64,000 nt of DNA, from assembly GCF_020711195.1 (NCBI RefSeq), contig NZ_JAJFAT010000003.1, positions 82,401 through 146,400 on the forward strand, written 5' to 3'. This stretch comes from Halanaerobium polyolivorans. Lineage in GTDB: Bacteria; Bacillota; Halanaerobiia; Halanaerobiales; Halanaerobiaceae. Positions 26,403 through 35,594 of the stretch are shown here, one piece after another (the stretch's first letter is position 1; each line of letters opens with the position of its first letter). The notes beneath the pieces are model-generated. The model saw nothing but the letters and a program-made list of their open reading frames with translations. It ran no database searches and was not told the DNA's origin. Both the position numbers and the translations under genes were made by a program.

Positions 26403-27260
26403 ATGAAGGAAAAAATTGCAGTTGTAACAGATAGTACTTCTGATTTAAGAAAAGATGATTTATCAGAACGTGGGATTAAGTCTTTAGCTTTAAAAGTAAT
26501 TTATAGTGATCGACAGTATGAGGATCGAGTAGATATCACTCCAGCAGAAGTATATAATAATATGGAAAAAGAAATTCCTACAACATCAATGCCTTCTCCT
26601 CAAGAAATTGAAGATCTTTATTCTGAATTAAGAGAAGAAGGTTATACTCATATTATTTCCATCCATATTTCAGCTGGACTTTCTGCGACTTACAGTAATT
26701 GTAAAATGGTAGCAGATCAAATTGAAGGAATTGAAGTAGAAGTTATTGATTCACAAATGCTATCGATGGCCTTAGGTAGATTAGTTTTATATGCCAAAAA
26801 AATTGTTGATAAAAATGAGTATAGCTTTGCCGAAATAGTTGAAATGGTTGAAAAAAAGAAAAAAGAAATAGAAGTGTTTTTTGTAGTTGAAACTTTAAAA
26901 TATTTAAAAAAAGGTGGCAGAATCGGCAAGGTTTCAGGAACAATAGCAGAGCTTTTAAATATCAAACCGATTATTTCTATTGATGATGATGGAGAATACT
27001 TTACTTTTGATAAGATTAGAGGCCGCAGCCGTTCCCTTAAAAAAATATTTAATATTATAAAAAGCAGAACAGATAAGGATAAAAAATATGCAATTGATGT
27101 GATGCATGCTGCAGCAGAAGATGAAGGAGAAAAACTTTTAGAAAAAATTAAGGGGCTGCCGGAAATAAAAGAATGGTATTTTGGTGAGATTAGTCCTGTT
27201 ATGGTAGTTCATACCGGTCCTGGCCTAATCGGTGTTGTGCTTAGTGAATTAGATGATTAA
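26403..27260 (+). CDS. DegV-family fatty-acid-binding protein
   Basis: DegV/FakB proteins bind a fatty acid and present it to a fatty acid kinase. The 285-aa product has VVTDSTSDL at the start, PTTSMPSPQEIEDLY around residue 60, SIHISAGLSATYSN around 82-95, and LKYLKKGGRIGKVSG in the middle. FakA is not in the window. A terminator follows, so it ends the transcript with the F420-ligase-like gene. Confidence 0.92.
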   Translation: MKEKIAVVTDSTSDLRKDDLSERGIKSLALKVIYSDRQYEDRVDITPAEVYNNMEKEIPTTSMPSPQEIEDLYSELREEGYTHIISIHISAGLSATYSNCKMVADQIEGIEVEVIDSQMLSMALGRLVLYAKKIVDKNEYSFAEIVEMVEKKKKEIEVFFVVETLKYLKKGGRIGKVSGTIAELLNIKPIISIDDDGEYFTFDKIRGRSRSLKKIFNIIKSRTDKDKKYAIDVMHAAAEDEGEKLLEKIKGLPEIKEWYFGEISPVMVVHTGPGLIGVVLSELDD

Positions 27261-27286
27261 GGGCATTAAAATAAAGAAATTATCTT

Positions 27287-27318
27287 TGGGCAGCTAATTA
27301 AAACGGCTGCTCTTTTTG
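27287..27318 (+). terminator. Rho-independent terminator
   Basis: The 7-bp stem GGGCAGC/GCTGCTC (one G-T pair) is followed by TTTTT. Confidence 0.75.
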
Positions 27319-27478
27319 TTTTTAACTTGAATTTTATTAACAATAATTTTTGAGTGGTCGGGTTTATGAAATAAAAAAGGTTAATAATTATTGTTAGAGA
27401 ATTAAATAAACATAGTCTGCTAAATATCTAAGAGCAAAAACTCTATTTAGCTTATCTTATTAAAAGGAGATAATTATT

Positions 27479-28294
27479 ATGGATGATTTTAAAGCTAATA
27501 ATCTTAACAAAAAAGAAAATAATATTTTTAAAAAGCGTAAAGTTAGGGAATATAAAAATGGTGATTTTAAAGATAAAAAAGATATTTTAATTCGCGAAAG
27601 CCCTTTAACAATATTTATTGAAGGCCATGAACTTTTAACCCTACTCTGCTTAAAAGAAAAAACTGAAGAGCTAATCACAGGCTATTTAGCTGCAGAGGGA
27701 ATAATTGAAAAAGCAGCCCAAATAAAAAAAATTGAATTCAAAAAGCAAAAAGAAGAAGCCCATTTAAAACTAGCAGTTGATTTTAAGATCGAAAAATTTG
27801 AGCAGAGAAAGGTTATTTTAGGTTCAAGTTGTGGCTCAAGTTTTATCAATATTGAAGGTTATGAACTTTTACCTAAGATAATCAATTCTCAAGTTATTTC
27901 TGCTCAGAAACTGCTGAATTTAATGAAAAAATTTGAATCTGAAGCTGTATATTTTAAAAAAACAGGTGGAACTCATATCTCTGCTTTAGCTTCTTTGGAT
28001 AAAATTATTTTTGCTTCGGAAGATATTGGACGTCATAATACTGTTGATAAAATCATTGGGGAAGCATTAATTAATGAAATTGAGCTAGAAGATAAGTTAT
28101 TTTTCACAAGCGGCAGAATTTCTTCAGAAATGATAATAAAAATAATCAGACAAAAGATCCCCTTCTTGATTTCTCGTTCTGCCCCAACTGAGGCCGCTCT
28201 TAATTTAGCCTTAGACAGCAATTTAACTTTAATTGGTTTTTGTAGAGGCAGGCGAATGAATATCTATAGTGGCAGTAAAAGAATCAGCGATTAA
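27479..28294 (+). CDS. fdhD: FdhD-family sulfurtransferase for formate dehydrogenase
   Basis: FdhD passes sulfur to the molybdenum or tungsten cofactor of formate dehydrogenase. The 271-aa protein has SPLTIFIEGHEL, TGYLAAEGII, SSCGSSFINIEGYEL, FKKTGGTHISALAS, EDIGRHNTVDKIIGEAL and FTSGRISSEMI, all typical of the family. The cysteine loop has Cys118 but Ser at 121, where E. coli has the second Cys of CxxC. The first 30 residues are lysine/asparagine-rich and poorly conserved. It appears to be a lone gene with AGGAG before the ATG; a weak TGACT/AGTCA hairpin with a T-run follows at 28337. No formate dehydrogenase is in the window. Confidence 0.9.
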   Translation: MDDFKANNLNKKENNIFKKRKVREYKNGDFKDKKDILIRESPLTIFIEGHELLTLLCLKEKTEELITGYLAAEGIIEKAAQIKKIEFKKQKEEAHLKLAVDFKIEKFEQRKVILGSSCGSSFINIEGYELLPKIINSQVISAQKLLNLMKKFESEAVYFKKTGGTHISALASLDKIIFASEDIGRHNTVDKIIGEALINEIELEDKLFFTSGRISSEMIIKIIRQKIPFLISRSAPTEAALNLALDSNLTLIGFCRGRRMNIYSGSKRISD

Positions 28295-28503
28295 TTGGCT
28301 TTAGATATGATTTCAAACAAAAAATAAATTATAAGTTGACTTATAGTCAGTTTTTTGCTATCCTTAATGGTGTCTATTAATTGAAGAACTATTATCTTTG
28401 ATTATGACTGATTTTTAATAATTTTGTAATTGTTTTGTTCACCCTATATTCAGTGGTGAAGTATTATTATTAGTTTCAAACCACTTGTTAAGGAGGAAAA
28501 AGA

Positions 28504-30054
28504 ATGACAGTAGAAGACAAAGAAAATTCACTAGAAAATAAAAAAGAAAAGATAAGGCTTGGTGGAGGAAAAGAAAGAATAGAAAAACAGCATGCAAAAG
28601 GCAAAAAAACAGCTAGAGAAAGGCTGGATTATTTGCTTGATGATGGTTCTTTTAACGAATTAAATATGTTCATGGAAAATCGTAGTACCTCTTTGGGGAT
28701 GGATGAAAAAGATGTTCCTGGTGAAGGGGTAGTTGTTGGCTATGGTACTATAGATAATCGACTGGTATATGTTTATGCCCAAGATTTCACAGTAATGGGT
28801 GGATCGGTGGGGGAAGCTCATTCACAAAAAATTCAGGCTGTAATGGACCTGGCAATCAAAAATGGAGCTCCTATTATTGGCCTCAATGATTCAGGTGGAG
28901 CTAGAATTAATGAGGGGATAGATGCTTTAAATGGCTATGGAGAGATTTTTTATCGTAATACAAAGGCTTCTGGAGTTGTTCCCCAGATTTCTGCTATTTT
29001 AGGTCCCTGTGCAGGTGGAGCTGTTTATTCACCAGCAATTACCGATTTTATTTTTATGGTTGATAAAACTAGTAAAATGTTTATAACCGGTCCGGGAGTA
29101 ATTAAATCTGTAACCGGAGAAGAAGTTTCGGCAGAAGATCTTGGTGGTGCTGAAACTCATAATAAACTAAGTGGTGTAGCTCATTTTATGGAAGATAATG
29201 AAGAAGCAGCTTTAGATAAGATTAGATTATTATTATCTTACATACCAGATAATTATAAAGAAGAAGCAGAAATATTTGCTGTAGATGATGATCCAGCTCG
29301 CAGCACTGAAGAGTTAAAAAAGATAGTTAAAGAAGATGCCAAAAAATCATATGATGTTAGAGATGTAATTGATATCTTAGTAGATAAAGGTAGTTTTTTA
29401 GAAGTACAGCCCTATTTTGCTGAAAATGCAGTTATTGGTTTTGCTAGATTAAATGGACGCAGTGTAGGTATTGTTGCTAATCAACCAAAACATCTAGCTG
29501 GCTGTCTTGATATTGATGCTTCCACTAAAATAGCAAGATTTATTCGCTTTTTAGATAGTTTCAATATACCGATAGTTTCTTTGGTTGATGTTCCCGGATA
29601 TATGCCTGGTACTGAACAGGAATATGGAGGGGTTATTAGACATGGAGCCAAAGTACTTTATGCCTATTCTGAGGCAACAGTTCCCAAAATAACCTTAATT
29701 ATGAGAAAGGCTTATGGAGGAGCATATATTGCTATGGGTAGTCGTTCTGTAAGGGCAGATCTTGTTTATGCCTGGCCAATTGCAGAAATTGCTGTAATGG
29801 GTCCCGGTGGGGCAGCTAATGTAATTTATCGGCGTGAAATAGCTGCTGCAGATGATCCTGAAGAATTAAGACAGCAAAAAATCGATGAGTATCGTAATAA
29901 TTTTGCTAATCCATATATTTCTGCAAAAAGAGGTATGATCAATGATGTTATAGAAATGGAAGAAAGCAGAGCTAAGCTAATTAATGGATTAGAAATGATG
30001 ATTAATAAACATGAAGATAGTACTGATAAAAAACACGGGAATATTCCTCTCTAA
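28504..30054 (+). CDS. mmdA: Methylmalonyl-CoA decarboxylase, alpha (carboxyltransferase) subunit
   Basis: MmdA moves the carboxyl group of (S)-methylmalonyl-CoA to enzyme-bound biotin, yielding propionyl-CoA. The 516-aa product has the usual start RLGGGKERIEKQHAKGKKTA, SGGARINEGIDALNGYGEIF and GPCAGGAVYSPAITDF in the first half, and SLVDVPGYMPGTEQEYGGVIRHGAK and RKAYGGAYIAMGS in the second. It could in principle be the beta subunit of propionyl- or acetyl-CoA carboxylase, but the following genes encode the sodium pump, which settles it. AAGGAGG precedes the ATG. Confidence 0.93.
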   Translation: MTVEDKENSLENKKEKIRLGGGKERIEKQHAKGKKTARERLDYLLDDGSFNELNMFMENRSTSLGMDEKDVPGEGVVVGYGTIDNRLVYVYAQDFTVMGGSVGEAHSQKIQAVMDLAIKNGAPIIGLNDSGGARINEGIDALNGYGEIFYRNTKASGVVPQISAILGPCAGGAVYSPAITDFIFMVDKTSKMFITGPGVIKSVTGEEVSAEDLGGAETHNKLSGVAHFMEDNEEAALDKIRLLLSYIPDNYKEEAEIFAVDDDPARSTEELKKIVKEDAKKSYDVRDVIDILVDKGSFLEVQPYFAENAVIGFARLNGRSVGIVANQPKHLAGCLDIDASTKIARFIRFLDSFNIPIVSLVDVPGYMPGTEQEYGGVIRHGAKVLYAYSEATVPKITLIMRKAYGGAYIAMGSRSVRADLVYAWPIAEIAVMGPGGAANVIYRREIAAADDPEELRQQKIDEYRNNFANPYISAKRGMINDVIEMEESRAKLINGLEMMINKHEDSTDKKHGNIPL

Positions 30055-30084
30055 AATATAATTGAGGTCAGAAAAGCTAAAAAA

Positions 30085-30390
30085 GTGGGTGAAAGTGTGG
30101 AAAACTTTGCGTTCGGTCTTGAACTTTTAATAATAGGTCTGGGAACGGTTTTTCTTTCCCTTTATTTGCTCTCAGTTTTTCTATATTTTAGTGGAAAAAT
30201 ATTAGGGCCTAAAGAAATGCGAAAAAAGGTTCCAATAGAAGAGAAGAAGGAAAGTAAAGAACCTGAATTGGATGGATTGAGCAGAAAAAAAGCAGCTGCA
30301 ATTACTGCAGCAGTTTATGCAATGCTCTCAGATAAGAAAAGTTACAAGATAATATCTATTAAAAAAAGAAATCAAAACTGGAAAAGATAG
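30085..30390 (+). CDS. Na+-translocating decarboxylase, small membrane subunit (OadG/MmdD-like)
   Basis: The 101-aa protein has one membrane helix (about residues 8-35, FGLELLIIGLGTVFLSLYLL), a charged linker and a C-terminal segment KKAAAITAAVYAMLS that in this family contacts the alpha subunit. It anchors the soluble subunits to the membrane. GTG 30085 is the chosen start; GTG 30097 is also possible. It lies between alpha and biotin subunit genes. Confidence 0.85.
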   Translation: MGESVENFAFGLELLIIGLGTVFLSLYLLSVFLYFSGKILGPKEMRKKVPIEEKKESKEPELDGLSRKKAAAITAAVYAMLSDKKSYKIISIKKRNQNWKR

Positions 30391-30405
30391 GAGCTGAAAT
30401 AGATA

Positions 30406-30840
30406 ATGAAAAAATTTAGAGTTGAAGTAGATGGTGAAGAATTTATAGTCAATATTGAAGAAATTGCAGATGAAAGTGGAACTACTGTCAGTTCTGCTGC
30501 AGAAAAAAGTGGGCAGCCTGCTTCTACTAAAAGTAAAACAGTTTCAAAAAGCACAGGTTCTACTAAAAGCAAAAACAAAAAAAGAAAAGAAAGTAAAGAA
30601 GAACTTCCTTTAGATAGAATAGCTTCTAATGGTGATATTATTGCTCCTATGCCGGGCAGTATTTTGGAAGTTGATGTAACTAAAGGTGATAGTGTTGAAA
30701 AAGGTGATCTGTTAATGGTTTTAGAAGCAATGAAGATGGAAAATGAGATCACTTCACCAAAAGCCGGTACAGTAAAAGAAGTTCATGTTAGAGCTGGAGA
30801 CAGTGTAGATGCAGAAGATTTACTGCTGGTACTGGAGTAG
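30406..30840 (+). CDS. mmdC: Biotin carrier subunit of the decarboxylase
   Basis: The 144-aa protein has an N-terminal beta segment (MKKFRVEVDGEEFIVNIEE), a flexible Ser/Thr/Lys-rich linker (residues 25-70), and a biotinyl domain with the attachment site EAMKMENEI; the Lys carries biotin. It shuttles carboxyl groups between the alpha subunit and the sodium-pumping beta subunit. The beta subunit follows after 11 bp. Confidence 0.93.
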   Translation: MKKFRVEVDGEEFIVNIEEIADESGTTVSSAAEKSGQPASTKSKTVSKSTGSTKSKNKKRKESKEELPLDRIASNGDIIAPMPGSILEVDVTKGDSVEKGDLLMVLEAMKMENEITSPKAGTVKEVHVRAGDSVDAEDLLLVLE

Positions 30841-30851
30841 GAGGCTAAATA

Positions 30852-31982
30852 ATGTTAGATAATATTTCACTATTTGTCCAGTCAACCGGTTATGTGAATC
30901 TTGGCTTGGGACAATTATTTATGATTTTGATATCACTTGTCTTACTTTATTTAGCGGTTGTTAAAAAATATGAGCCATTATTATTGGTACCTATAAGTTT
31001 TGGGATGCTGCTTGTAAATTTACCCCTTGGTGATTTGATGGCTGAACCACAAAATGGTCAAATCGGGGGGCTGCTTTATTATTTATATTATGGTATAAAA
31101 TTGGGTATTTATCCTCCCCTTATTTTTATGGGGGTTGGAGCCTGGACAGATTTTGGTCCCATGATCGCCCAGCCTAAAACTGCTCTTTTAGGAGCTGCAG
31201 CTCAGTTTGGTATCTTTGCAACTATTTTTGGAGCGCTCGCAATTGGTTTTTCTCCTGCAGAGGCAGGAGCAGTTGGTATTATAGGTGGGGCAGATGGTCC
31301 TACTGCAATATTTGCTGCCAGCCGTTTGGCTCCCCATTTATTGGGTCCAATTGCTGTTGCTGCTTATTCTTATATGGCTTTGGTTCCGATTATTCAGCCG
31401 CCAATTATGAAACTTTTTACTACTCCTGAAGAAAGAAAGGTTAAAATGGAGCAGTTGAGACATGTTAATAAAAAGGAAAAAATAATCTTTCCAATTGCAG
31501 TAACCTTACTTGGTGGACTGCTGGTACCTACAGCCTTACCTCTGTTGGGAAGTTTAATGTTTGGAAACTTAATGAGGGAAGTAGGAGTTGTTGATCGTTT
31601 ATTAAAAACAACTCAGAATGCTTTAATGAACATAGTAACCCTGTTTTTAGGTTTAACAGTTGGGGCAACTGCTAGTGCAGAAGCCTTTTTAAATGCCCAA
31701 ACAATTGGGATTATAGTGCTGGGTTTGGTTGCTTTTGCTTTTGGTACAGCTACAGGGGTTATATTTGGTAAGATAATGCATAGAGCAACTGGTGGTAAGG
31801 TTAATCCTCTAATTGGGGCAGCAGGTGTATCTGCAGTGCCAATGGCTGCTAGGGTTGTGCAGAAGGTCGGCCAGGAGGAAAACCCTTCTAATCACCTTTT
31901 AATGCATGCTATGGGACCTAATTTTGCCGGAGTAATTGGCTCTGCTATTGCAGCTGGTGCTTTAATTGCAATTTTGGGTTAA
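30852..31982 (+). CDS. mmdB: Na+-translocating decarboxylase, beta subunit
   Basis: This 376-aa integral membrane protein decarboxylates carboxybiotin and uses the energy to export Na+. It has about nine or more hydrophobic segments and the family motif [18 protein letters not shown], whose Asp is essential for Na+ coupling in OadB, plus [18 protein letters not shown] near the end. With the three genes before it, it forms a complete Na+ pump in an operon ended by a terminator. The pump would energise Na+-coupled transport in a fermenter. Confidence 0.95.
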   Translation: MLDNISLFVQSTGYVNLGLGQLFMILISLVLLYLAVVKKYEPLLLVPISFGMLLVNLPLGDLMAEPQNGQIGGLLYYLYYGIKLGIYPPLIFMGVGAWTDFGPMIAQPKTALLGAAAQFGIFATIFGALAIGFSPAEAGAVGIIGGADGPTAIFAASRLAPHLLGPIAVAAYSYMALVPIIQPPIMKLFTTPEERKVKMEQLRHVNKKEKIIFPIAVTLLGGLLVPTALPLLGSLMFGNLMREVGVVDRLLKTTQNALMNIVTLFLGLTVGATASAEAFLNAQTIGIIVLGLVAFAFGTATGVIFGKIMHRATGGKVNPLIGAAGVSAVPMAARVVQKVGQEENPSNHLLMHAMGPNFAGVIGSAIAAGALIAILG

Positions 31983-32016
31983 ATTGAAATAAAAAGAAAT
32001 AAATATCTGAATAATT

Positions 32017-32046
32017 AAACCCTGGCTTTCTAAGCAGGGTTTTTTT
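32017..32046 (+). terminator. Rho-independent terminator of the mmd operon
   Basis: The stem AAACCCTG/CAGGGTTT is followed by a T-run. Confidence 0.88.
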
Positions 32047-32116
32047 AATTTCTGCAGAAATATTATAATAAAGCTATAATTAGAATTTTAGATAGCTTAA
32101 CTTAGGGGGGATATTG

Positions 32117-33175
32117 ATGTTTAAAGAGAAATGGCTAAAAATAGCTTACACGATAATTCTTGGCCTGATTATTATATTTTTAGCAGGAAGGATTCCCTAT
32201 TTTATGGAACCATTAACCACAGTTTTAAGCTTTATTATGCTTCCCCTTTTATTTAGTATTTTTTTATATTATTTGTTGCGTCCCCTTGTTAATATTTTAG
32301 AAGAAAAATTAAAAATCAGGACAATAGCTGTTATAATTTCGTTTTTAGCTGCTGTTTCTATAATAACTATCATTATATATTTAGGTGGTAATATAATTTA
32401 TGAACAAAGCAGAGAATTAGGAGGAAGATATGAGCTTGTTTATTCTTCTCTTGTAGAAATATTTGAAAATATAAGAGATTTTATCAATATAGAAAGAGAA
32501 ATTATAGATGATTTTAATCTCAGGGAAAGACTGATTGCTTATACTGATTCTATAATAATGAGGCTTTCAACTTATAATTATATGGGTATTTTTAGTTCTT
32601 TAACAAATATAGGTTTAATAATATTATTAATTCCTTTTGTGCTTTTTTATTTACTCAAAGATGATAAAAAGATTTATCAAAAAACAATAGAGATGATTCC
32701 AGAATCTAAAAGATCACAAGTAGAAGAATTAGCTCAAGATATAGATAAATTACTTTCTGATTTTATTACCTCTCAATTATTAGTTTCTCTTTTTACCGCT
32801 TTTGTAATGTTGATAGGCTTTTTAATAATTAGATTAGCCAGTCCTTTAGTTTTAGCTTTAATTGTTTTTATAACCTCTTTAATTCCAATAATTGGACCTG
32901 CTATTGGAATTTTACCGGCTTTATTTCTAGCTCTCACTGAAAGCATTATAACAGCTTTGATTGTCATTATAATCTTTATAATTGCCCAGTATCTAGAAGG
33001 TAATTTGATCAGGCCGCTTATCCAGGGGAAATCGATGGATATCCATCCCCTTGTAGTATTGTTTGTAGTCTTAACAGGTGTATATTTATTTGGCTTAATT
33101 GGGGCTTTGATTTCTGTGCCTCTCTATGCGGTTTTGAGATTAATCTATCAAGAAAGAATATTAAAGAAAAAGTGA
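32117..33175 (+). CDS. AI-2E family (PerM/YdiK-like) membrane protein
   Basis: The 352-aa protein has about eight hydrophobic segments, with a soluble part at residues 85-155 and the typical LLPFVLFYLLKDDKK-like stretch (here IPFVLFYLLKDDKKIYQKTI), LIPIIGPAIGILPALFLAL and a C-terminal LIGALISVPLYAVLR. Members have been linked to autoinducer-2 export or Na+/H+ exchange, so function cannot be set. ATG 32117 follows GGGGGGA. It stands alone between terminators. Confidence 0.88.
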   Translation: MFKEKWLKIAYTIILGLIIIFLAGRIPYFMEPLTTVLSFIMLPLLFSIFLYYLLRPLVNILEEKLKIRTIAVIISFLAAVSIITIIIYLGGNIIYEQSRELGGRYELVYSSLVEIFENIRDFINIEREIIDDFNLRERLIAYTDSIIMRLSTYNYMGIFSSLTNIGLIILLIPFVLFYLLKDDKKIYQKTIEMIPESKRSQVEELAQDIDKLLSDFITSQLLVSLFTAFVMLIGFLIIRLASPLVLALIVFITSLIPIIGPAIGILPALFLALTESIITALIVIIIFIIAQYLEGNLIRPLIQGKSMDIHPLVVLFVVLTGVYLFGLIGALISVPLYAVLRLIYQERILKKK

Positions 33176-33189
33176 ATATTTTCAGCAAG

Positions 33190-33214
33190 AGCCGGTAATT
33201 CCGGCTTTTTTTTT
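33190..33214 (+). terminator. Rho-independent terminator
   Basis: The stem AGCCGG/CCGGCT with loop TAATT is followed by nine T. Confidence 0.92.
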
Positions 33215-33242
33215 GTTGTCTATAATACTTTTTTCTTTTAAG

Positions 33243-33273
33243 ACTTGACTAAAGTTGAGTAATGTTGTAGGAT
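33243..33273 (+). promoter_or_regulatory. suf promoter with overlapping palindromic operator
   Basis: TTGACT (33245-33250) and TAGGAT (33268-33273) are 17 bp apart. The -35 box lies inside an 18-bp imperfect palindrome, ACTTGACTAAAGTTGAGT (33243-33260), with pattern ACTnnACTnnAGTnnAGT. A Rrf2-type repressor such as IscR is a reasonable binder, but this is inferred. Confidence 0.5.
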
Positions 33274-33337
33274 ATAAATATGACAATGTTGATCAAATAA
33301 CTTATATAAATATTTTGAAAATGAGGAGATGTCATAG

Positions 33338-34114
33338 ATGAATAAAAAATTATTAAATGTTTGTAATTTGAAATCAAAAGTTGAAGCTGAAAAAATACTT
33401 CAGGGAATTAATCTTGAAGTTGAAACAGGAGAAATCCATGTTATTATGGGACCAAATGGTTCAGGTAAATCTACTTTAGCTAATGTTCTCATGGGACATC
33501 CAGAACATGAGATCACAGATGGCAAGGTAGAATTTGAAGGCGAAAATATTAATGACCTTGCTGTTGACAAAAGAGCAAAAAAAGGTATCTTTTTATCTTT
33601 CCAATATCCTCAAGAGATTCCTGGTGTTACAGTTGAAAACTTTCTTCGTACAGCTAAAACTGCAGTTACTGGAGAGAATCAGAGTATTTTTGACTTCAAG
33701 TTTTTATTAGAAGATAAGATGAAACTATTAGATATAGACCAATCATATGCAGATAGATATTTAAACAAAGGTTTTTCTGGTGGAGAAAAAAAGAAAAACG
33801 AAATATTACAGATGGCAGTTTTAGAGCCTAAATTAGCTATTTTAGATGAAACTGATTCAGGTCTTGATGTAGATGCCACAAGAACTGTTGCTGAGGGTAT
33901 CAAAAAGCTGGCCTCTGATGATAATGCAATGATTATAATTACTCACCACAATCAAATTTTAGATTATCTTCAGCCTGACTATGTACATGTACTTGTAGAT
34001 GGTAAAATCGTAAAAACTGGAGATATGGATTTAGCCAGAGAGATCGAAAAAGAAGGATATGCTGCTTATAAGCCAGAAAAAGTCGAAGATTATAAGTCAG
34101 CTAAAAATTGTTAG
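33338..34114 (+). CDS. sufC: Fe-S cluster assembly ATPase
   Basis: SufC is the ABC-type ATPase of the SufBCD scaffold. The 258-aa product has Walker A GPNGSGKST, Q-loop FQYPQEIPGV, signature FSGGEKKKNEI, Walker B LAILDETDSGLD and switch ITHHNQ. It is the first gene of a five-gene suf operon. No sufA or iscU-type alternative is present nearby; SUF is probably the main Fe-S assembly route of this anaerobe. Confidence 0.97.
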   Translation: MNKKLLNVCNLKSKVEAEKILQGINLEVETGEIHVIMGPNGSGKSTLANVLMGHPEHEITDGKVEFEGENINDLAVDKRAKKGIFLSFQYPQEIPGVTVENFLRTAKTAVTGENQSIFDFKFLLEDKMKLLDIDQSYADRYLNKGFSGGEKKKNEILQMAVLEPKLAILDETDSGLDVDATRTVAEGIKKLASDDNAMIIITHHNQILDYLQPDYVHVLVDGKIVKTGDMDLAREIEKEGYAAYKPEKVEDYKSAKNC

Positions 34115-34180
34115 TTTAACTTTAGCCTTTAAAAGTATTAAAAATCACAAGCAAGACTTGTTTTATAGGAGGTTTTTGAA

Positions 34181-35584
34181 ATGAGCGAGAAAACTCAAGT
34201 AGAAGATATAGATCGCAGTCTTCATGATACTAAAAATGAAAATAAATATAGATATAAATCAGAAAAAGGATTAACTCCGGAGGTTATCAAAGATATTTCT
34301 AGAGAAAAAGATGAACCTCAGTGGATGACTGATTTTCGCCTTAAATCATTAGAAATTTATCAGCAAAAAGAAATTCCAGATTGGGGAGCAGATCTTTCAG
34401 ATCTTAATTTAGATGAAATAATTGCCTATATCAGGCCTGATGCTGATCTCCAGAGTGACTGGGATGAAGTACCAGAAGAAATAAAGAACACCTTTGATTC
34501 ACTGGGAATACCTGAGGCAGAAAAGAAATCTCTAGCAGGAGTAGGAGCTCAGTATGATTCCGAGGTTGTCTACCACAACTTGAAAGAAGAACTGGTAGAA
34601 CAGGGTGTTATTTATATGGATATGGAGAATGCGATTAAAGAATATGAAGATGTAGTTAAAGAACATTTTATGCAGCTAATAACACCTAATGACCATAAAT
34701 TTTCTGCCCTCCATGGAGCAGTTTGGTCAGGGGGATCATTTGTCTATGTTCCAGCCGGAGTAAAAGTAGATATACCATTACAATCATACTTTAGATTTAA
34801 TGCTCCCGGAGCAGGTCAATTTGAGCACACCTTGATTATTTTAGAAGAAGGAGCAGAAGCTCACTTTATTGAAGGGTGTTCTGCACCACAGTATTCTATT
34901 AATAATCTTCATGCTGGTGCTGTTGAATTATTTGTTGGCGAAAATGCCAGTTTGCGCTATAGTACTATAGAAAATTGGTCTAGAAACATGTATAATTTAA
35001 ATACAAAGCGGGCTTTGGTAGAAGAAGATGGAGTTATAGAATGGGTTTCTGGTTCATTTGGCTCAAAAGTTTCCATGCTTTATCCAATGAGCATCCTAAA
35101 AGGAAAAGGAGCCAGAGCAGAATTTACAGGTGTTACCTTTGCTGCTGAAGGACAGTATCTAGACACAGGTGCTCAGGTTATTCATGCAGCTCCTCATACA
35201 ACTTCAACAGTTAATACCCGTTCAATTGCCAAAGGTGGAGGTAAAGCTTATTACAGAGGGCTTTTAAAAGCTACCGAAAATGCCCATCATGCCAAGGCTA
35301 CAGTTTCATGTGAGTCTTTAATGCTGGACAATGACTCTGTATCTGATACACTTCCAATTATGAAATTAGAAACAGATGATATAGATATTGGACATGAAGC
35401 CAAGGTTGGTAGAATTAGTGAAGAATCAATATATTATCTAATGAGTCGGGGAATAGATGAGGAAGAGGCCAAAGCTATGATAGTGCGTGGTTTTGTTGAG
35501 CCAATTGCTAAAGAGCTTCCTCTAGAATATGCAGTAGAATTGAATAATTTAATTAGTTTAGAACTAGAAGGAACTATAGGATAG
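34181..35584 (+). CDS. sufB: Fe-S cluster scaffold protein SufB
   Basis: The 467-aa protein is the scaffold on which SufBC2D builds clusters. Typical segments are DEPQWMTDFRLKSLEIYQQ near residue 45, GAVWSGGSFVYVPAGVKVDI, FIEGCSAPQYSINNLHAG (with the conserved Cys), VTFAAEGQYLDTGAQVIH and ISEESIYYLMSRGIDEEEAK at the end. It lies 66 bp after sufC with TAGGAGG before the ATG. Confidence 0.96.
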   Translation: MSEKTQVEDIDRSLHDTKNENKYRYKSEKGLTPEVIKDISREKDEPQWMTDFRLKSLEIYQQKEIPDWGADLSDLNLDEIIAYIRPDADLQSDWDEVPEEIKNTFDSLGIPEAEKKSLAGVGAQYDSEVVYHNLKEELVEQGVIYMDMENAIKEYEDVVKEHFMQLITPNDHKFSALHGAVWSGGSFVYVPAGVKVDIPLQSYFRFNAPGAGQFEHTLIILEEGAEAHFIEGCSAPQYSINNLHAGAVELFVGENASLRYSTIENWSRNMYNLNTKRALVEEDGVIEWVSGSFGSKVSMLYPMSILKGKGARAEFTGVTFAAEGQYLDTGAQVIHAAPHTTSTVNTRSIAKGGGKAYYRGLLKATENAHHAKATVSCESLMLDNDSVSDTLPIMKLETDDIDIGHEAKVGRISEESIYYLMSRGIDEEEAKAMIVRGFVEPIAKELPLEYAVELNNLISLELEGTIG

Positions 35585-35594
35585 GTGATGATAG

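Noticed and set aside
28504-31982. Oxaloacetate or glutaconyl-CoA decarboxylase for the Na+ pump operon
   Set aside because: The alpha subunit is of the acyl-CoA carboxyltransferase type with the RLGGGKERIEKQHAKGK start, not the pyruvate-carboxyltransferase type of oxaloacetate decarboxylase. Glutaconyl-CoA remains a minor possibility, but the length and start fit MmdA better.
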